From NCBI RefSeq assembly GCF_030269925.1, contig NC_085116.1, forward strand, positions 13,826,001 through 13,890,000: DNA of 64,000 nt, given 5' to 3'. Origin of the DNA: Bombyx mori. Taxonomy: Eukaryota > Arthropoda > Insecta > Lepidoptera > Bombycidae. The position numbers were made by a program, and so were the translations under genes. This document shows positions 1 through 10,747 of the stretch, piece after piece. Below the pieces are notes generated by a model. The model was not told where the DNA came from. It saw nothing but the letters and a program-made list of their open reading frames with translations, and searched no databases. Position 1 is the first letter of the stretch. Each line of letters opens with the position of its first letter.

Positions 1-41
1 GATTTATTCTCGAAGCGTTTTAATTTGATCGCGTGACTGAC

Positions 42-256
42 CTCGACAGCTTGTGCCGGTAAGGTTATAGCGCGCGGCACCAGCGGGTGCTCCGGGTCCG
101 AGGGGCAGCGCTCCAGCGGCGCCCCGAGCCAGCCCGTCACGTTCACGGGGGGGCTGCTCGTCGTGTTGCCGCCGTGCATGCGACGCAGCTGCTTCGCCAC
201 CCGACCCTTCCACGTTTTGTTCTTCGGCGAAGACGGCAAGGTAGGAGTTGGTGGGC
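42..256 (-). CDS. RhoGAP19D: RhoGAP exon (ARHGAP21/23-like): linker and entry to the RhoGAP domain
   Basis: This is an internal exon, read right to left. The acceptor is the CAG ending at 257 and the favoured donor is GTCAGT at 41-36. It is 215 nt long, starts in phase 1 and ends in phase 0, which fits the phase-1 donor of the exon at 1036-1228. It encodes a Pro/Thr/Ser linker, then a basic stretch KTWKGRVAKQLRRMHG, then LGAPLERCP, which matches the entry to the RhoGAP domain in ARHGAP21/23 and fly RhoGAP19D (family knowledge, from memory). Such proteins switch off Rho-type GTPases at membranes and junctions. After HPLVP the residues (RAITLPAQAVE) resemble the conserved RhoGAP helix poorly, although length and the final VE fit. 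A weak alternative donor (GTG at 80-78) would end the exon at 81. The catalytic arginine-finger exon must lie beyond the left edge. Confidence 0.72.
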
Positions 257-368
257 CTGCGTTTCAGAAATCGGTCCTGATTATTTTCCGTTGCTGTATT
301 GTCAAAAATCATCATGCCTTGAATTAGTCTGTCTTGAATCGAAAAACAATTTAGTATTGTATAGAATA

Positions 369-593
369 GTAGCGACCCGCCCTCGCTTCGCTTCGGAAAC
401 TGTAATTTATTATTGATTTCTGCACTATTTAATGGATGTTATTATACATATAAACCTTCCTCTTCAATCACTATCTATTAAAAAAAACCGCATCAAAATC
501 CGTTACGTAGTCTTAAAAATTTAAGCATACATAGGGACAGATATAGGGACAGATAAAGGGACTTTATTTTATATTATGTAGTGATTATGTATA
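369..593 (-). mobile_element. Helitron-like repeat, family B (copy 1)
   Basis: It begins with GTAGCGACCCGCCCTCGCTT, a slight variant of the CTAGCGACCCGCC end of the nested copy at 52342. It continues through the motif ATCAAAATCCGTTACGTAG and a short repeat of 'gggacaga'. A second copy with the same interior is at 30881-31091. It lies in an intron of the RhoGAP gene. Class is inferred from the CTAG-type 3' end; no coding capacity. Confidence 0.5.
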
Positions 594-1035
594 GTATATG
601 ACGACGCTTGTAGCTGAAAGTATTGTACTTTTTGACGAAGCATTTTGCTGATAACTCTCTTTCTATAATCTGATGAAGCGTGTTGCGGATAATAATATGC
701 ACTTTTAGGTTATTAAACTACCTTGCATTTTGATTTAGTAAAAAATAAATAGTATTTTGTTTTAGTGTTAAGTCAAACAGAAGTTAAATACTTCACTGTT
801 GAAGCAGTGAGCTCATCTACTTAATACAAAGAATACACGTTTGTTCCCTTGATAATTGGATTTAAATAATTGGACAGAATTGGACATATTCTATTCTATT
901 CTGGATGTTCACTCTTGGAAATGCTGGACATAGGCATAATTCACATATTACATAAATATCCACATTCACATTCAACTTGAATATTAAAACGTGTACAATA
1001 TTAAAATAAATAAATAAACATTGTAACGGACATAC

Positions 1036-1228
1036 CAGTAGGTGACCTATTCCTGCCGATTTTCTTGCTTCTTTGCGGTGGTAATGGCGAGTGGGAGTCG
1101 GCAGGGGCTACCGTTGAAGCAGGTGCTGGAGTGGTGGTCTGGGCAGGCGTGGTCTCCGCTGGAGGGGGCTCCGCAGAGTGTCTGCGCAACGCGGCCAGCC
1201 ATCGTTGAGCGTCAGCCGCACCTTCCGC
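1036..1228 (-). CDS. RhoGAP19D: RhoGAP exon (ARHGAP21/23-like): end of PH domain plus linker
   Basis: Internal exon of 193 nt, starting in phase 0 after an AAG acceptor (1229-1231) and ending in phase 1 at a good donor, G|GTATGT (1035-1030). The first residues, AEGAADAQRWLAALRRHS, are the C-terminal helix of a PH domain with its signature tryptophan. They join in frame to LLLQ at the end of the exon at 2183-2338. The rest is a Pro/Thr/Ala-rich low-complexity linker ending KKIGRNRSPTG, which continues in frame into the exon at 42-256. An in-frame stop just upstream of 1228 rules out a longer exon. The acceptor has no clear pyrimidine tract, so it is supported mainly by phase and by PH-domain continuity. 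Confidence 0.75.
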
Positions 1229-1295
1229 CTTGACCATTGAATTCGAAATATATTACTCGAACGAAAATCTCAGGCAATTCAATATAATTTGTTAT

Positions 1296-1603
1296 CTCGT
1301 CTTTCCACATTAAAAGTGTACAATTTTCAAAAATATTCGAAATTGAGTTTTTCTCATAAAGACGGTCAAAAGAACGTAGTTTAGTTTTAGTTTTTTTTTT
1401 AGTTTACCTATGTTTTGACTACTATTAACAAAATTAATACATAATTTTATCGTACCTTAAAAGACAGATAATGTAACTGGTAAAAAATAAAAAATAAATG
1501 TTGCAAACATGATTAATATTAAAAATATCATATGCCTTTAAAACACTCTGCTATAAAATTTAGTAAGTTTTGAGATTATACAGTTTTAATGCGAGAAGAC
1601 GAT
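1296..1603. mobile_element. MITE-like element with about 28-bp imperfect terminal inverted repeats
   Basis: The left end reads CTCGTCTTTCCACATTAAAA and the right end, inverted, reads ATCGTCTTCTCGCATTAAAA; about 22 of 28 bases agree. The interior is AT-rich and noncoding. An inverted relative lies at about 15577-15866 and shares most of the interior. It sits in the intron between RhoGAP exons 1228 and 2183. No clear target-site duplication was seen. Confidence 0.55.
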
Positions 1604-1864
1604 CCGTTTTTGATCGCGTAATAGATCCATTTCTTTTACCCTCTTTTTTAATTGATTCTCATTTTGTGAAGACAATTACCAATGCGTGACATTTATCATG
1701 TTCTATCAAACTAAGTTCATAATTTTCATTGCACATCTATGTTTACAGACCGATGACCGAAATGGGCAGTTTAAGAGGTCTATTGTCCATGTTTCTTTTC
1801 CCTAAAAAAGACATTTACAGAAAGTCCATTGTTTATTACAATTTCGTTGATAAAGTTTTAAAAC

Positions 1865-1945
1865 AAAAGCGATCCGGTCACCGTCCTCGTCGAACCCGTC
1901 GCATGCGACGAAGGGCTCGACGAGGACGGTGACCGGATCGCTTTT
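1865..1945. repeat. 29-bp perfect inverted repeat (long palindrome)
   Basis: Arms 1865-1893 and 1917-1945 are perfect reverse complements, separated by 23 nt that contain a second perfect palindrome, CGTCGCATGCGACG (1897-1910). The left arm spans the junction between host DNA (AAAAGCGATC) and the LINE fragment that starts at 1875. The right arm is an extra inverted copy placed inside the LINE between GACGA and the usual AATTAACCC. Confidence 0.9.
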
Positions 1946-2168
1946 TAGTGAATTAACCCATAGACACAGCCCATTGAGGTTTCTCGCCGGATCTTCTCAG
2001 TGGGTCGCGTTTCCGATCCGGTGGTAGATTCTGCGAAGCACTGCTCTTGCTAGGGCCAGTGTTCGCAACACTCCCGGTTTGAGCTACGTGAGCTCACCTA
2101 CACGACAAGGAGAAGTTGAAATAGCCTCTCATGGCTATCAGCATACGTAGGGAAAAAAATGAAAAAAT
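1875..2168 (+). mobile_element. 5'-truncated LINE 3' end (abundant Bombyx LINE, BMC1/L1Bm-like)
   Basis: It holds the Arg-rich last codons of a LINE ORF (HRPRRTRRMRRRARR pattern), a 3' UTR with GATCTTCTCAGTGGGTCGCG and GTGAGCTCACC, and an A-rich tail near 2153-2168. It is flanked by 7-bp duplications AGCGATC at 1868-1874 and 2169-2175. The same tail recurs at 16.4, 23.8, 32.4, 37.8, 40.7 and 48.5 kb. It lies antisense within a RhoGAP intron, 14 nt from the splice donor. The family name is from memory. Confidence 0.8.
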
Positions 2169-2182
2169 AGCGATCTTTGTAC

Positions 2183-2338
2183 CTGTAACAGTAGCTCGGC
2201 GCCCGCTGCCGTAGTGACTCTGACGACATGTTTACGCTTCGTGTAGTCGTCGGCGAGTGCTGCCAAAGAGTAGCGTACATCTAGAGCGTCGCGTGACTGC
2301 TGAGAGTCCGCGCTGGCAGCCGTCACAGCACCGGGACT
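2183..2338 (-). CDS. RhoGAP19D: RhoGAP exon (ARHGAP21/23-like): middle of PH domain
   Basis: Internal exon of 156 nt (52 codons), phase 0 at both ends. The acceptor follows a pyrimidine-rich tract (TTTATTTGTCGCAG, ending at 2339). The donor is CAG|GTACAAAG (intron from 2182 down). After a Ser/Ala-rich loop it encodes LAALADDYTKRKHVVRVTT and then a strand ending in ELLLQ. This 'DDYTKRKHV-RVTT' block is the diagnostic PH-domain segment of ARHGAP21/23 and RhoGAP19D. It joins in frame to AEGAADAQRW in the next exon. The preceding exon, which should carry the W..VLRG..LYLYKD half of the PH domain, was not found in this window. Confidence 0.8.
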
Positions 2339-5300
2339 CTGCGACAAATAAACGTATCTAATTAGGGATTACTTTAAATAGCCTAAAGTGACGGCTTGCA
2401 GTCAAAGATTCAAGCGCCACGGTTGGCCATACGATTTACGATCTGGCAAGTTGGCAACAATGATTTAAGACGTTTCGTGTTTAGAACACGAATCTAATGC
2501 GACTTTCAAACGCGACCCCGTGCACGAGAAGCATCCGGGGCGCACGCGTATTCTCAGTTAGCCGACCCGTTTACTTTCCTGAAGATTCAAATTTCAAATT
2601 TCACACAAAGGATGAGCAACACGCGGCCCAAGCTTTTCTAAGATTGAATTTATTTTATCGACTTTCTCCCATCGATTCGGTTTTCTGTTCTTTTCTTGTT
2701 TGTTTTTAATAAAGAAATAAAGCTTCGTAAATTATTAGTAAGATATAATCTATATGCGGCCCGCCAAAAAAAATTAAAATTTATTTTGACCCCTTTATTA
2801 AAAAGGTTGCTAAACCTGATCTACAACATCAAAAATGTTAGAATGGCTAATTATGAAATGATTAGAACACTCTTCGTGAAGCTAATAACAGAGTTATTTG
2901 GAACTATACTAAAGAAGTGCGGTGCCTAATGCGAGCAGTTGTAAAAATAATTCGACATACATAAATACGTAATACGTAGAGTGCAATTTAGCGATGTTTA
3001 CGTTTGTCTATCATTGTAACCGGCAATTGGTTTGGGAGTCTCACCTAATTGAATGATAATAACAACATGTATTTCTAATTTTACGGATCACTGGGATTGA
3101 TCGTTCCACGTGATTTGTGAGCAGTTGAGCGATAATGACTTCATCGCGTTGTCCGAAACATGTCCGAGATAAGGCCAGAGTCGGTCGTTAGCTACGTAGC
3201 ATACCTAAACGACTCGCAGCTTTCGCCCCCCTAATTATAGGTATTACGAAAAGAATAACCATGATTCAGACAAGTGCACGAACTCGCTCGTGTTTAGCAA
3301 CTACATAGCGTTCGAAAGCGGTATTAATCAAATGAATTACTGCTTATGGCTATTCGCTTTCCATTCTCGATGGTTTCAGAATATTCCTCACGCTCAATTG
3401 TGTTTTGAGAAGCAAGTGACAACACATCAATCGTGCACAAGAAAACACTCGTAAACGTCTATCGTCGCCGTCAAATTAAAAATAATATCCGTAACTATTT
3501 TAGTTTCACTTTCGGTAGGTACCTATCCGTGTTCATTGTATCAGTACGTGTCAAAGACTTAAATTTAGACGGCGCTTTACGAATCAATTGTTTTTTAAAA
3601 ATAACGCTAACGTGCATTTAGGCAACGGGGTCATAGCCAGCAAAATGTTACAAACAGTGCACGTTACGTGTTGAAGATAGATAAAATATGAATATTCAAA
3701 GAAAAACGAATCAAGATGGATGATCCCTAATTTATTGCGTGTAACTGTAACAGATCGCTTGTTACGCGGGCATACGTCAGGCCCACATGTTCGGCCCACA
3801 TTCCCTGAAGTGGAGCAACTTTAAATGTCAGTGGATTTAAAAACAACAAAAAAAAACGAATTCTAAAGAAATTTGATTTGTGTCACTCTGTACCACGTCA
3901 GCGCGGATATGGATCAGTCTACAATGGGCTTCATTAAGTAGTTCTTGCCTTGTTAACTTAAAGGCGATTCGTCATCCGACCCGATTTTGGCTTACATATT
4001 TTATGTATCCCCATACCACAAACAACAAAGACTAAAGTGAATTTGCGAACAAAACACGTTAAATTGTTAACAGACGAATTTATGTCACACCAATACAAAT
4101 GTCCAATCTTTCAGCCGAAGCCGTATTCTGAATTTTGCGTAACCGAAATCTCTGCCAATTATTCTTTGACTAAAGCGTCTATGTCGAGCTTCGTTATCCA
4201 GAATATTCCTTAACGTATGTATTGATTCAACAAATAAATTGCGATCTATAAATATAAGCAAAGCCACCTGGTCTCGCGTTCTGTCACGTAGGAAAGCTCT
4301 CGTCGTATGGCATCTTCCGCTATCTAGACACATCCTCCCATTGCCAGGGGCATTTGTATTGAGAATTCTATAGGAAATTATCAGGCTACATCCGCTCAGA
4401 TTCTAATTATCGAGAGAGTAACTTGTTTGCCGTTCAAGTATCGAGTATGAATGAAAGCGGCGAAGGCTAAGGATGGAGCAGAAATGATTTTGTTCAAAAA
4501 TAGCGTGTTAAGTTTTTCTTCTCATCCTACATAAATGTAGACTGACCGAATCTTAGAAAGTACAATTAAATTGAAAATTGAATTATATACGCTGATTCCA
4601 TACGAATTATCGACTGAAACCAGTTTCTTTTGAATTTCGTGTTAACGTGGCACTCTTAAATGCTGAAAATATTGGTCTCGTGTGAATTCTGCATCCGCGC
4701 TAATCTAGTGTGAAATAAGAATATTTAGAAGCTTCAAAAAGTACAACGACATCAAAACGGATCGACGACTCGACCTAGATGGGTACGCGTTTCCGCAAAT
4801 GCAATTGACAATACGATGCCAATTTCGGAGAGCATTTCGTCTATTATAGCTTAAGTTTAACACGTCCAGCTAAAGAGGAGCTATGGTTTATTATAAAATT
4901 TTAAACAAGACAGGTCTACGATGCTGGATTTCTCTTGTCAAAAGTGGTACAGTGATGTAATATATACAGCGCGGGAAACATGTTAACTAACAATTAGCAG
5001 GGCTCTGTGATGAGGATGCTCCTGAGGTTAGCTGGAAATGCGTTAATTAACTAATTGAAGTCAAAGAAAGTCTGTCGGATGTCTGAGCGTCGGCATTTCG
5101 AAAAAAGTCTTAGAAAATAAAATTAAAGATATTTCTGTTCGTGTTATGTGGCAAGAGTTAAAGTGTAGGTTCTGATGTTGTAAATATTTGTAATAAAAAA
5201 TATGATAGTGTTTACATGTTTTTTTTTTCGTTTAGAATTTTACTTTTATTATGTCGATGAATATTTTTATTTCCCTCACCAAAGCAAAATAAAGCGATCA

Positions 5301-6232
5301 TGTCTTTTCATCGAAAGCCCATTAACTAGAAAAAAATAATCATGTCAACCTTAACGTGCTTCTATTAAATGATAATAATTCGAGATAAGGCGCCCGATTT
5401 CGTATTTTGAGTTCACTTAGAAAGCAAACGAGACAATTTCGAAACTACATAGTAATTGACCCACCAAATATGTGAACACATCGATAATGACGAGTCATTT
5501 GTAGGTCAATTGGCCGTACACGCCGATCACGGCGGAGATGAACCCTTACGCTTTTGACAATAAATTAGATTTCTCAGTTAAGACAGCTTACGAGTGTACG
5601 GTTTAAAGGGAATTGTGCCTTAAAATTCGTTAGTACACTATGCTAGTATAATATACTGCCAACACTGAATACTTTTGAAGATAGCGTGTTTCATAAAAGT
5701 TTCTTAAGTAAATCAGTACCTAGTGTAATTGGTGAAATATTTATCAAAGAATATAGATTGTTACACGCTAAAATTAAAATGCAACGTGTTAAAGTGAGAT
5801 TAATAGATCTCTCACTTTTAAACTAATTAAATAATAATTTCGTAGTTTTGTCATTTTGATATAAGTACTTGTTTACTACAATTACCATTGCTCTTACTAC
5901 TATTTTATTAATATATTATATTTAACGTAACCCTAAAATAAGTATAGTCAGCTAAAATAAAATGACTATTTGACATCGTAAATTTTTTACTTATAGAAAA
6001 GGCGCGTACATGACTTCCCATTTTTGGGCGTAACTTCTCTGTAAGCCTAGTTCTTTTTCAAATTGCATTTGAGTGAGCGATTTGAAGAAAATAAAATCGA
6101 AGTTTTAAATAAATTAAAACAATAGCTATCCTTTCCTTGATCCGATTGCTTGCTACAGAAATATTCTGTGTATTTAAAAAATAAAAATATTTCGAAAAGG
6201 CAACAATTCAAGAATACGAATTGTTCGCTTAC
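2339..6232. other. Intron or upstream DNA of the RhoGAP gene, no recognisable feature
   Basis: About 3.9 kb of AT-rich sequence with stops in all frames. I searched the minus strand by eye for the missing first half of the PH domain and did not find it. The open frame at 4333-4085 (minus) shows no family I can name. No repeat family of this window was seen here. Confidence 0.4.
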
Positions 6233-6330
6233 CATTACATCGGTATACCAGAGAGTCATGACTTGGCCGGCTTCCATGCGCGTCACAGGTGAAGACACGT
6301 GTTGGTCATTGTCACTGGCATCGGCGTTGA
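6233..6330 (-). CDS. Possible internal exon, minus strand, product unknown
   Basis: A 98-nt block with higher GC than its surroundings. It ends at a good donor, ATG|GTAAGCG (intron from 6232 down), and has a possible acceptor GGAAG at 6335-6331. It would encode 32 residues including VSSPVTRMEAGQVM and TLWYTDVM, phase 1 in and phase 0 out. The phase-0 end would suit the RhoGAP exon at 2338, but the residues do not look like the missing half of the PH domain. The acceptor lacks a pyrimidine tract. The opposite strand is also open here. It could be a host exon or a transposon relic. Confidence 0.3.
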
Positions 6331-6532
6331 CTTCCAACAATGCACTTCATATAAGCCAACACTCATACGGATCCTTCAAAGGGGACGTTCGCCTATAGTC
6401 CATAAACTTCCGAAATATCGCGATGATGTACGACATGAAATCGTTACAGGCCGAAGTTAGATAAATCACTCAGTGCACGATCAATTTCAATAAAACGTAT
6501 TTGTGTGATTGAAAATGGAATATATGGAAGCT

Positions 6533-6665
6533 TGGAAATGTGTAGACGGGCGGCGCTCACGCTGCTTCGAAGGACTGTGGCGCGCCAGAGTCGGCCTGAG
6601 ACTGTAGAGAAAGTGCTCCCGCGCAGACTCCGCGTCGGCTGCCAAATCGTGCTTTTCACGGTACG
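6533..6665. other. GC-rich block, open on both strands, possible exon
   Basis: About 130 bp rich in CpG within AT-rich flanks. The minus strand reads REKHDLAADAESAREHF, then an Arg/Ser-rich tail, with a GTGAGC that could be a donor. The plus strand is also open. No family recognised. It lies just upstream (in gene direction) of the 6.2-kb exon candidate, so both could belong to the RhoGAP gene, but nothing shows this directly. Confidence 0.25.
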
Positions 6666-7070
6666 GAAATTGATGGTTTTTTTCCGGACGAACTGACACA
6701 GTACCCGCAGACTTTCATTCATTTTTTTTTTCTGTCTCAGCGTTTCCATTAATCGTGACTGTGTTTATAACGACGCCGGATTTTATTTTATCTCCAACGA
6801 GACGAAACGAAGTGCTTCTTTTTTCATTTGTTAATGCATCGATATTGTGTATTCGACCAATGATTTTTCAAGTTCGCCGAGATATCCGTTTGAGGATTCG
6901 TAATCTACAAGTCAGTTGTTAGCCCTCTGTCTATGATCGTGTCACTCATTCTATTAAACCCTTCATTAAGCCGAGGCGAGAATTCATCGCGTGTTAATTT
7001 GAAGCGATTTGTCATACTTTTACTTATTTCTTTTTTAGATTTGGGTTGTCAGAAAAGGTTTATTTCAACG

Positions 7071-7197
7071 GAGACTTCAACGTTGCGACTCGAAGTCTCG
7101 AAGTGGACATTGAAAAAGTCTACACATCTCTCAATAGGAGACTCCACGTTGCGGCTTGAAATGGACATTGAAAAAGTCTTATACATCTTTCAATAAA
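7071..7197. repeat. Tandem duplication, two units of about 60-67 bp
   Basis: Two diverged copies start with GAGACTTCAACGTTGCGACT (7071) and GAGACTCCACGTTGCGGCTT (7138). Each continues through TGGACATTGAAAAAGTCT to CTCAATA or TTCAATA. No coding sense seen. Confidence 0.7.
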
Positions 7198-7502
7198 TAA
7201 CGTAAATTACTGTCAAAAATATCATGTATAATTTGGTAGTTCTGAACGTTTCAGATAAAATGTGTTCCAATGTTTTCGTATCAGAGCGCGTCTCTGTCGT
7301 CGAGGCGATGTGTTGTATGATTACTTTAGTGTCGACAGCCCTTCCGTTTCCAGGTTCTGTCCATTAACCTCGCGGCTAATTCACGTTTTAATTGAATTTT
7401 CATTTAAGCACAAAATACTGTTTGATTAGACTTATTTAATCTTTTCGTTAAACTTTATTAAACTTATTTCATCGTTTGATTAAACTTTTTTTATATTTAA
7501 AA

Positions 7503-7793
7503 CTAGCTGACCCGGCAGACTTCGTAGTGCCTCAATCGATAAATAAAAGACTTAAACTTTTGTATAAAATAAACTTAAAACAAACAAAAGGAATCGGTCC
7601 GACGGAGGACAGATCAAAGGAAAAACATGATGTTATTTTTATTTAATTCCGAGCATTTTCATATTTATTCACCTTTAGACCTTCCCTGGACTTCCACAAA
7701 TCATTCAAGACCAAAATTAGCCAAATCGGTCCAGCCGTTCTCGAGTTTTAGCGAGACTAACGAACAGCAATTCATTTTTAAATAATATATAGA
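7503..7793 (-). mobile_element. Nonautonomous Helitron, family C (copy 1)
   Basis: It is read on the minus strand from 5'-TC to 3'-CTAG and sits between host A and T. The plus strand begins A|CTAGCTGACCCGGCAGAC and ends ATATAGA|T. Other copies are at 51889-52186 and 54323-54585, and a related 3' end lies at 57195. The CTAGCTGACCCGGC end is a widespread insect repeat (from memory). No coding capacity. Confidence 0.65.
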
Positions 7794-8505
7794 TAGAAGA
7801 TAGATTTAAATATCGTTTGATTAAACTTATTTAATCGAACGAAATTTCCCTAGATTTTCCCGATAGTCCCTTAGGACTCGGTACTAATCTATTTATCAAC
7901 GAGATCTTGTACCGTATTCGACGTTAATTTGTAAAATATGGAACTGCTTTTTTCCAATCTATCCTTGAGAGGCTATGCTGGCGTAACCTAACAAGGGGAA
8001 CTGCTGTGATTCGTGTTCTAATTATCGTGCGTTGACTAATACTAGGGTGGAAACGTATTCTCCAGTACGAATGACTGTACAAATTTTACAAACAAATTAA
8101 CATAGAATGTAATCAAACAAATCTACGGGTACGTATATTATTGGATTAGCCCGGGCCACGGTATGCTGTGACTATCGCTAAAATTGTATGAAATATATCC
8201 CGTAGATTTAAAAAACAATTTTAATGTCAGACAATCACAACACACCGAAAAGAAATCAGTCAGATCGGTTTAGTATCATAATAATCAAGAATCGACCATG
8301 AAGAGACTCTTAAGTCGTGATTAAAAAAATTGGTTAGTCATTTTATCTTTTTAAAAACATTTAGAAATAACTGTCTATTTCCAAAAAAATACACGTCGTG
8401 CTTAGCTATAAAACAAAAACAAAATACCGTTTCCAATCAAAGGAGAAAATAATATTAAACTGTTGTAGTCTTTGCCTATTTATATCCAATATAGATTACA
8501 AGAGG
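7794..8505. other. AT-rich intergenic or intronic DNA, nothing recognised
   Basis: No long ORF, repeat family or RNA gene seen. Confidence 0.4.
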
Positions 8506-8754
8506 TTTTTTTTATTGCTTAAATGGGTGAACGAACTCACAGCCCACCTGGTGTTAAGTGGTTACTGGAGCCCATAGACATCTACAACGTAAATGCGCCA
8601 CCCACCTTGAGATATAAGTTCTGAGGTCTCAAGTATAGTTACAACGGCTGCCCCACCCTTCAAACCGAAACGCATTACTGCTCCACGGCAGAAATAGGCG
8701 AGTGGTGGTGGTACCTACTCGCGCGGACTCACAAGACGTCCTCCCACCAGTAAA
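8506..8754 (-). mobile_element. Bm1 SINE, 3' body
   Basis: It reads in reverse from an oligo(T) and ATTGCTTAAATGGGTG through GTTACTGGAGCCCATAGACA and AACCGAAACGCATTACTG to the CACCAGTAA end. The tRNA-like head is missing. The short ORFs on both strands here are Bm1 shadows, not genes. Confidence 0.85.
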
Positions 8755-10740
8755 TCTGTGGTTTATTGACACATGTACGAGGAAATTTCTTGACAATGAC
8801 AAGCGAATCCGTACTCTGTATACACGAATCGAAGCTCTGCTCTCTGTGCACACGTCCGGCACGGTTTCTGTAATGTTTACTTTTTTATTTTACGTAAGTC
8901 GTACGGCTGACCTGTCTAATATTTTCTAGCAACAATCCTTGTGAACGCAAACCGCTTATCATGACTAAGTGTCGGACAAACGGTGATTTGTAACGATTTC
9001 GATGATTCAACACGTTTTTATTGAAGGCTTTCGTGATTTTAAGTGGTCCATTATTAAGTGTAGGTAACTTGCTGAGTTACGTAACGCCGAATATGGTCGC
9101 TTATGATATTGTTGTCTATGTAAGATGTTTGGCAATTAATTTGCGATTATGTAAAATATTCAAATGTCAAACCTTCATTTATTTCAGTTTAGTTGTATCA
9201 ATCAGTCACGATTCGAAATGAAAATAAAGGTTTTTGTCGTTACAAACGTTCGAACAAGTTCTTCCGGAATGTAAAAGATTATCTGTGGTTTAAATATAAT
9301 TGCAAAATGGGCTTTTTGGCGGGAACGCGAGGAGTGAAGTTGTGTGATTTGGTTTATTTTGTCTAATTAGTGTTTCTTCAGGTTTAAATGTGTAATAACG
9401 GTAGTTTATTATCTGTTTAATATCTGTGAAAGTGCACAAATGTGGGAAAATGAAACAAAGCCGCTGGACGTAACTTCTCCGAAACGTCCAAAAAGTCCAC
9501 TGAAAAAATTTCAGTAATTGACCACCATTTTACTGAGATTATTAATTCATCCCATATCATCTCATCTTATTTTATTTTATTTCATCTCAGTTGATTAGTG
9601 TCTCAAATTAGTCATCTTCATTTCATTTCATATCATTTCATTTCACTCCATATTATCATTTTTCATAAAAATAAGAATATAAATTAAAATAAGACACGAC
9701 TGAAAGGACTTAGTTACCAGATCATAAAATCTCTTAAAAAAAGTAAAATGCATGTATTTTATGATTAATTATGCACGCAACTCTGCTCGTGTGGACTGCA
9801 CTTTATTCCGCGCGAACATAGATCTACGCTCAGCGGTGGTATGACATTTAACCTATATCATTTTTAGGTTCAAACTATTTCTAAATCCTCTTTTTTTAAG
9901 CCGTTGAGTGGTTTCTGTGTATAACATAACAAAAAAAAAGCGTTACATTCTTTTTTATATTATTAGTATGGATTTTGAATTAGGAATTTACTTTCGATTT
10001 CTTTTTTTAAACAGCCTCAATCTCTTGAATTACAATTTGTTGTACAAACAAACATGTTGGACGTTTTTATAGTAAAACGAGCTTGATATTTAAAATTCTG
10101 TGACATTTTTTTAACTGAAACAGAATCAGGGACTGATGTCTTTATTTGAATGTTTGCATAATGCCAGTTACACAATGTTATCATTGTTTTTAACGTTCGT
10201 AACATGCAACAGAATTGGGAAGTAATAAAATTTTATTTATTGTGTGTGTGTGTGTGTATCGTAACTATTCCTAGACGCAGGCAGGCTGTTTTTACAGCGT
10301 GTTTTAACGATAAAACGCTGCTTTCGCAAACAATTTCGGGGACGTTGACATGTTACGTGTGCAATATTGAACGTGTATGAGTCGTGATCGAGAGCCAAAA
10401 GGTCGGTTTTCGGGAATTGCAAAAATAATTTATTATTACGACTGTATTCGTAAGATCGTATCGATTGACCTCAAGTTGAACACGTAATTATAAACATGAA
10501 AACCACAAGAAATGGATATTTTTTACGGTTTTCCCGTTTATTATTGTTACAGTAATCCAGAAAAAACTTTATTATTGCTTTATATTTTTGAAATTTAATT
10601 CAATTTTATATGACATAATAAATTTTAAAACGCGTTATGTCATATTTTGTATAGATCACATGTCAATTGGCAAAGACGTGCAACATCGCGACGCTTGCAT
10701 TTCGCATATGTATACTTATGACTAAGAGAATGTGTGTTAT
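8755..10740. other. AT-rich DNA with low-complexity tracts
   Basis: It holds a TTTCA/TTTTA-rich low-complexity run (about 9545-9665) and a (TG)n microsatellite at 10241-10257. No gene or mobile element was recognised. Confidence 0.5.
10241..10257. repeat. (TG)n microsatellite
   Basis: Eight to nine uninterrupted TG units. Confidence 0.95.
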
Positions 10741-10747
10741 CGATTCG

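Noticed and set aside
87..416. 109-codon plus-strand ORF, Arg-rich
   Set aside because: Antisense shadow of the RhoGAP exon at 42-256.
2497..2709. 70-codon plus-strand ORF over a slightly GC-rich patch
   Set aside because: No domain, no splice support, and neither strand fits the missing part of the PH domain.
4085..4333. 82-codon minus-strand ORF with protein-like composition
   Set aside because: No domain I can name, no splice or start context; a transposase relic is possible but cannot be supported.
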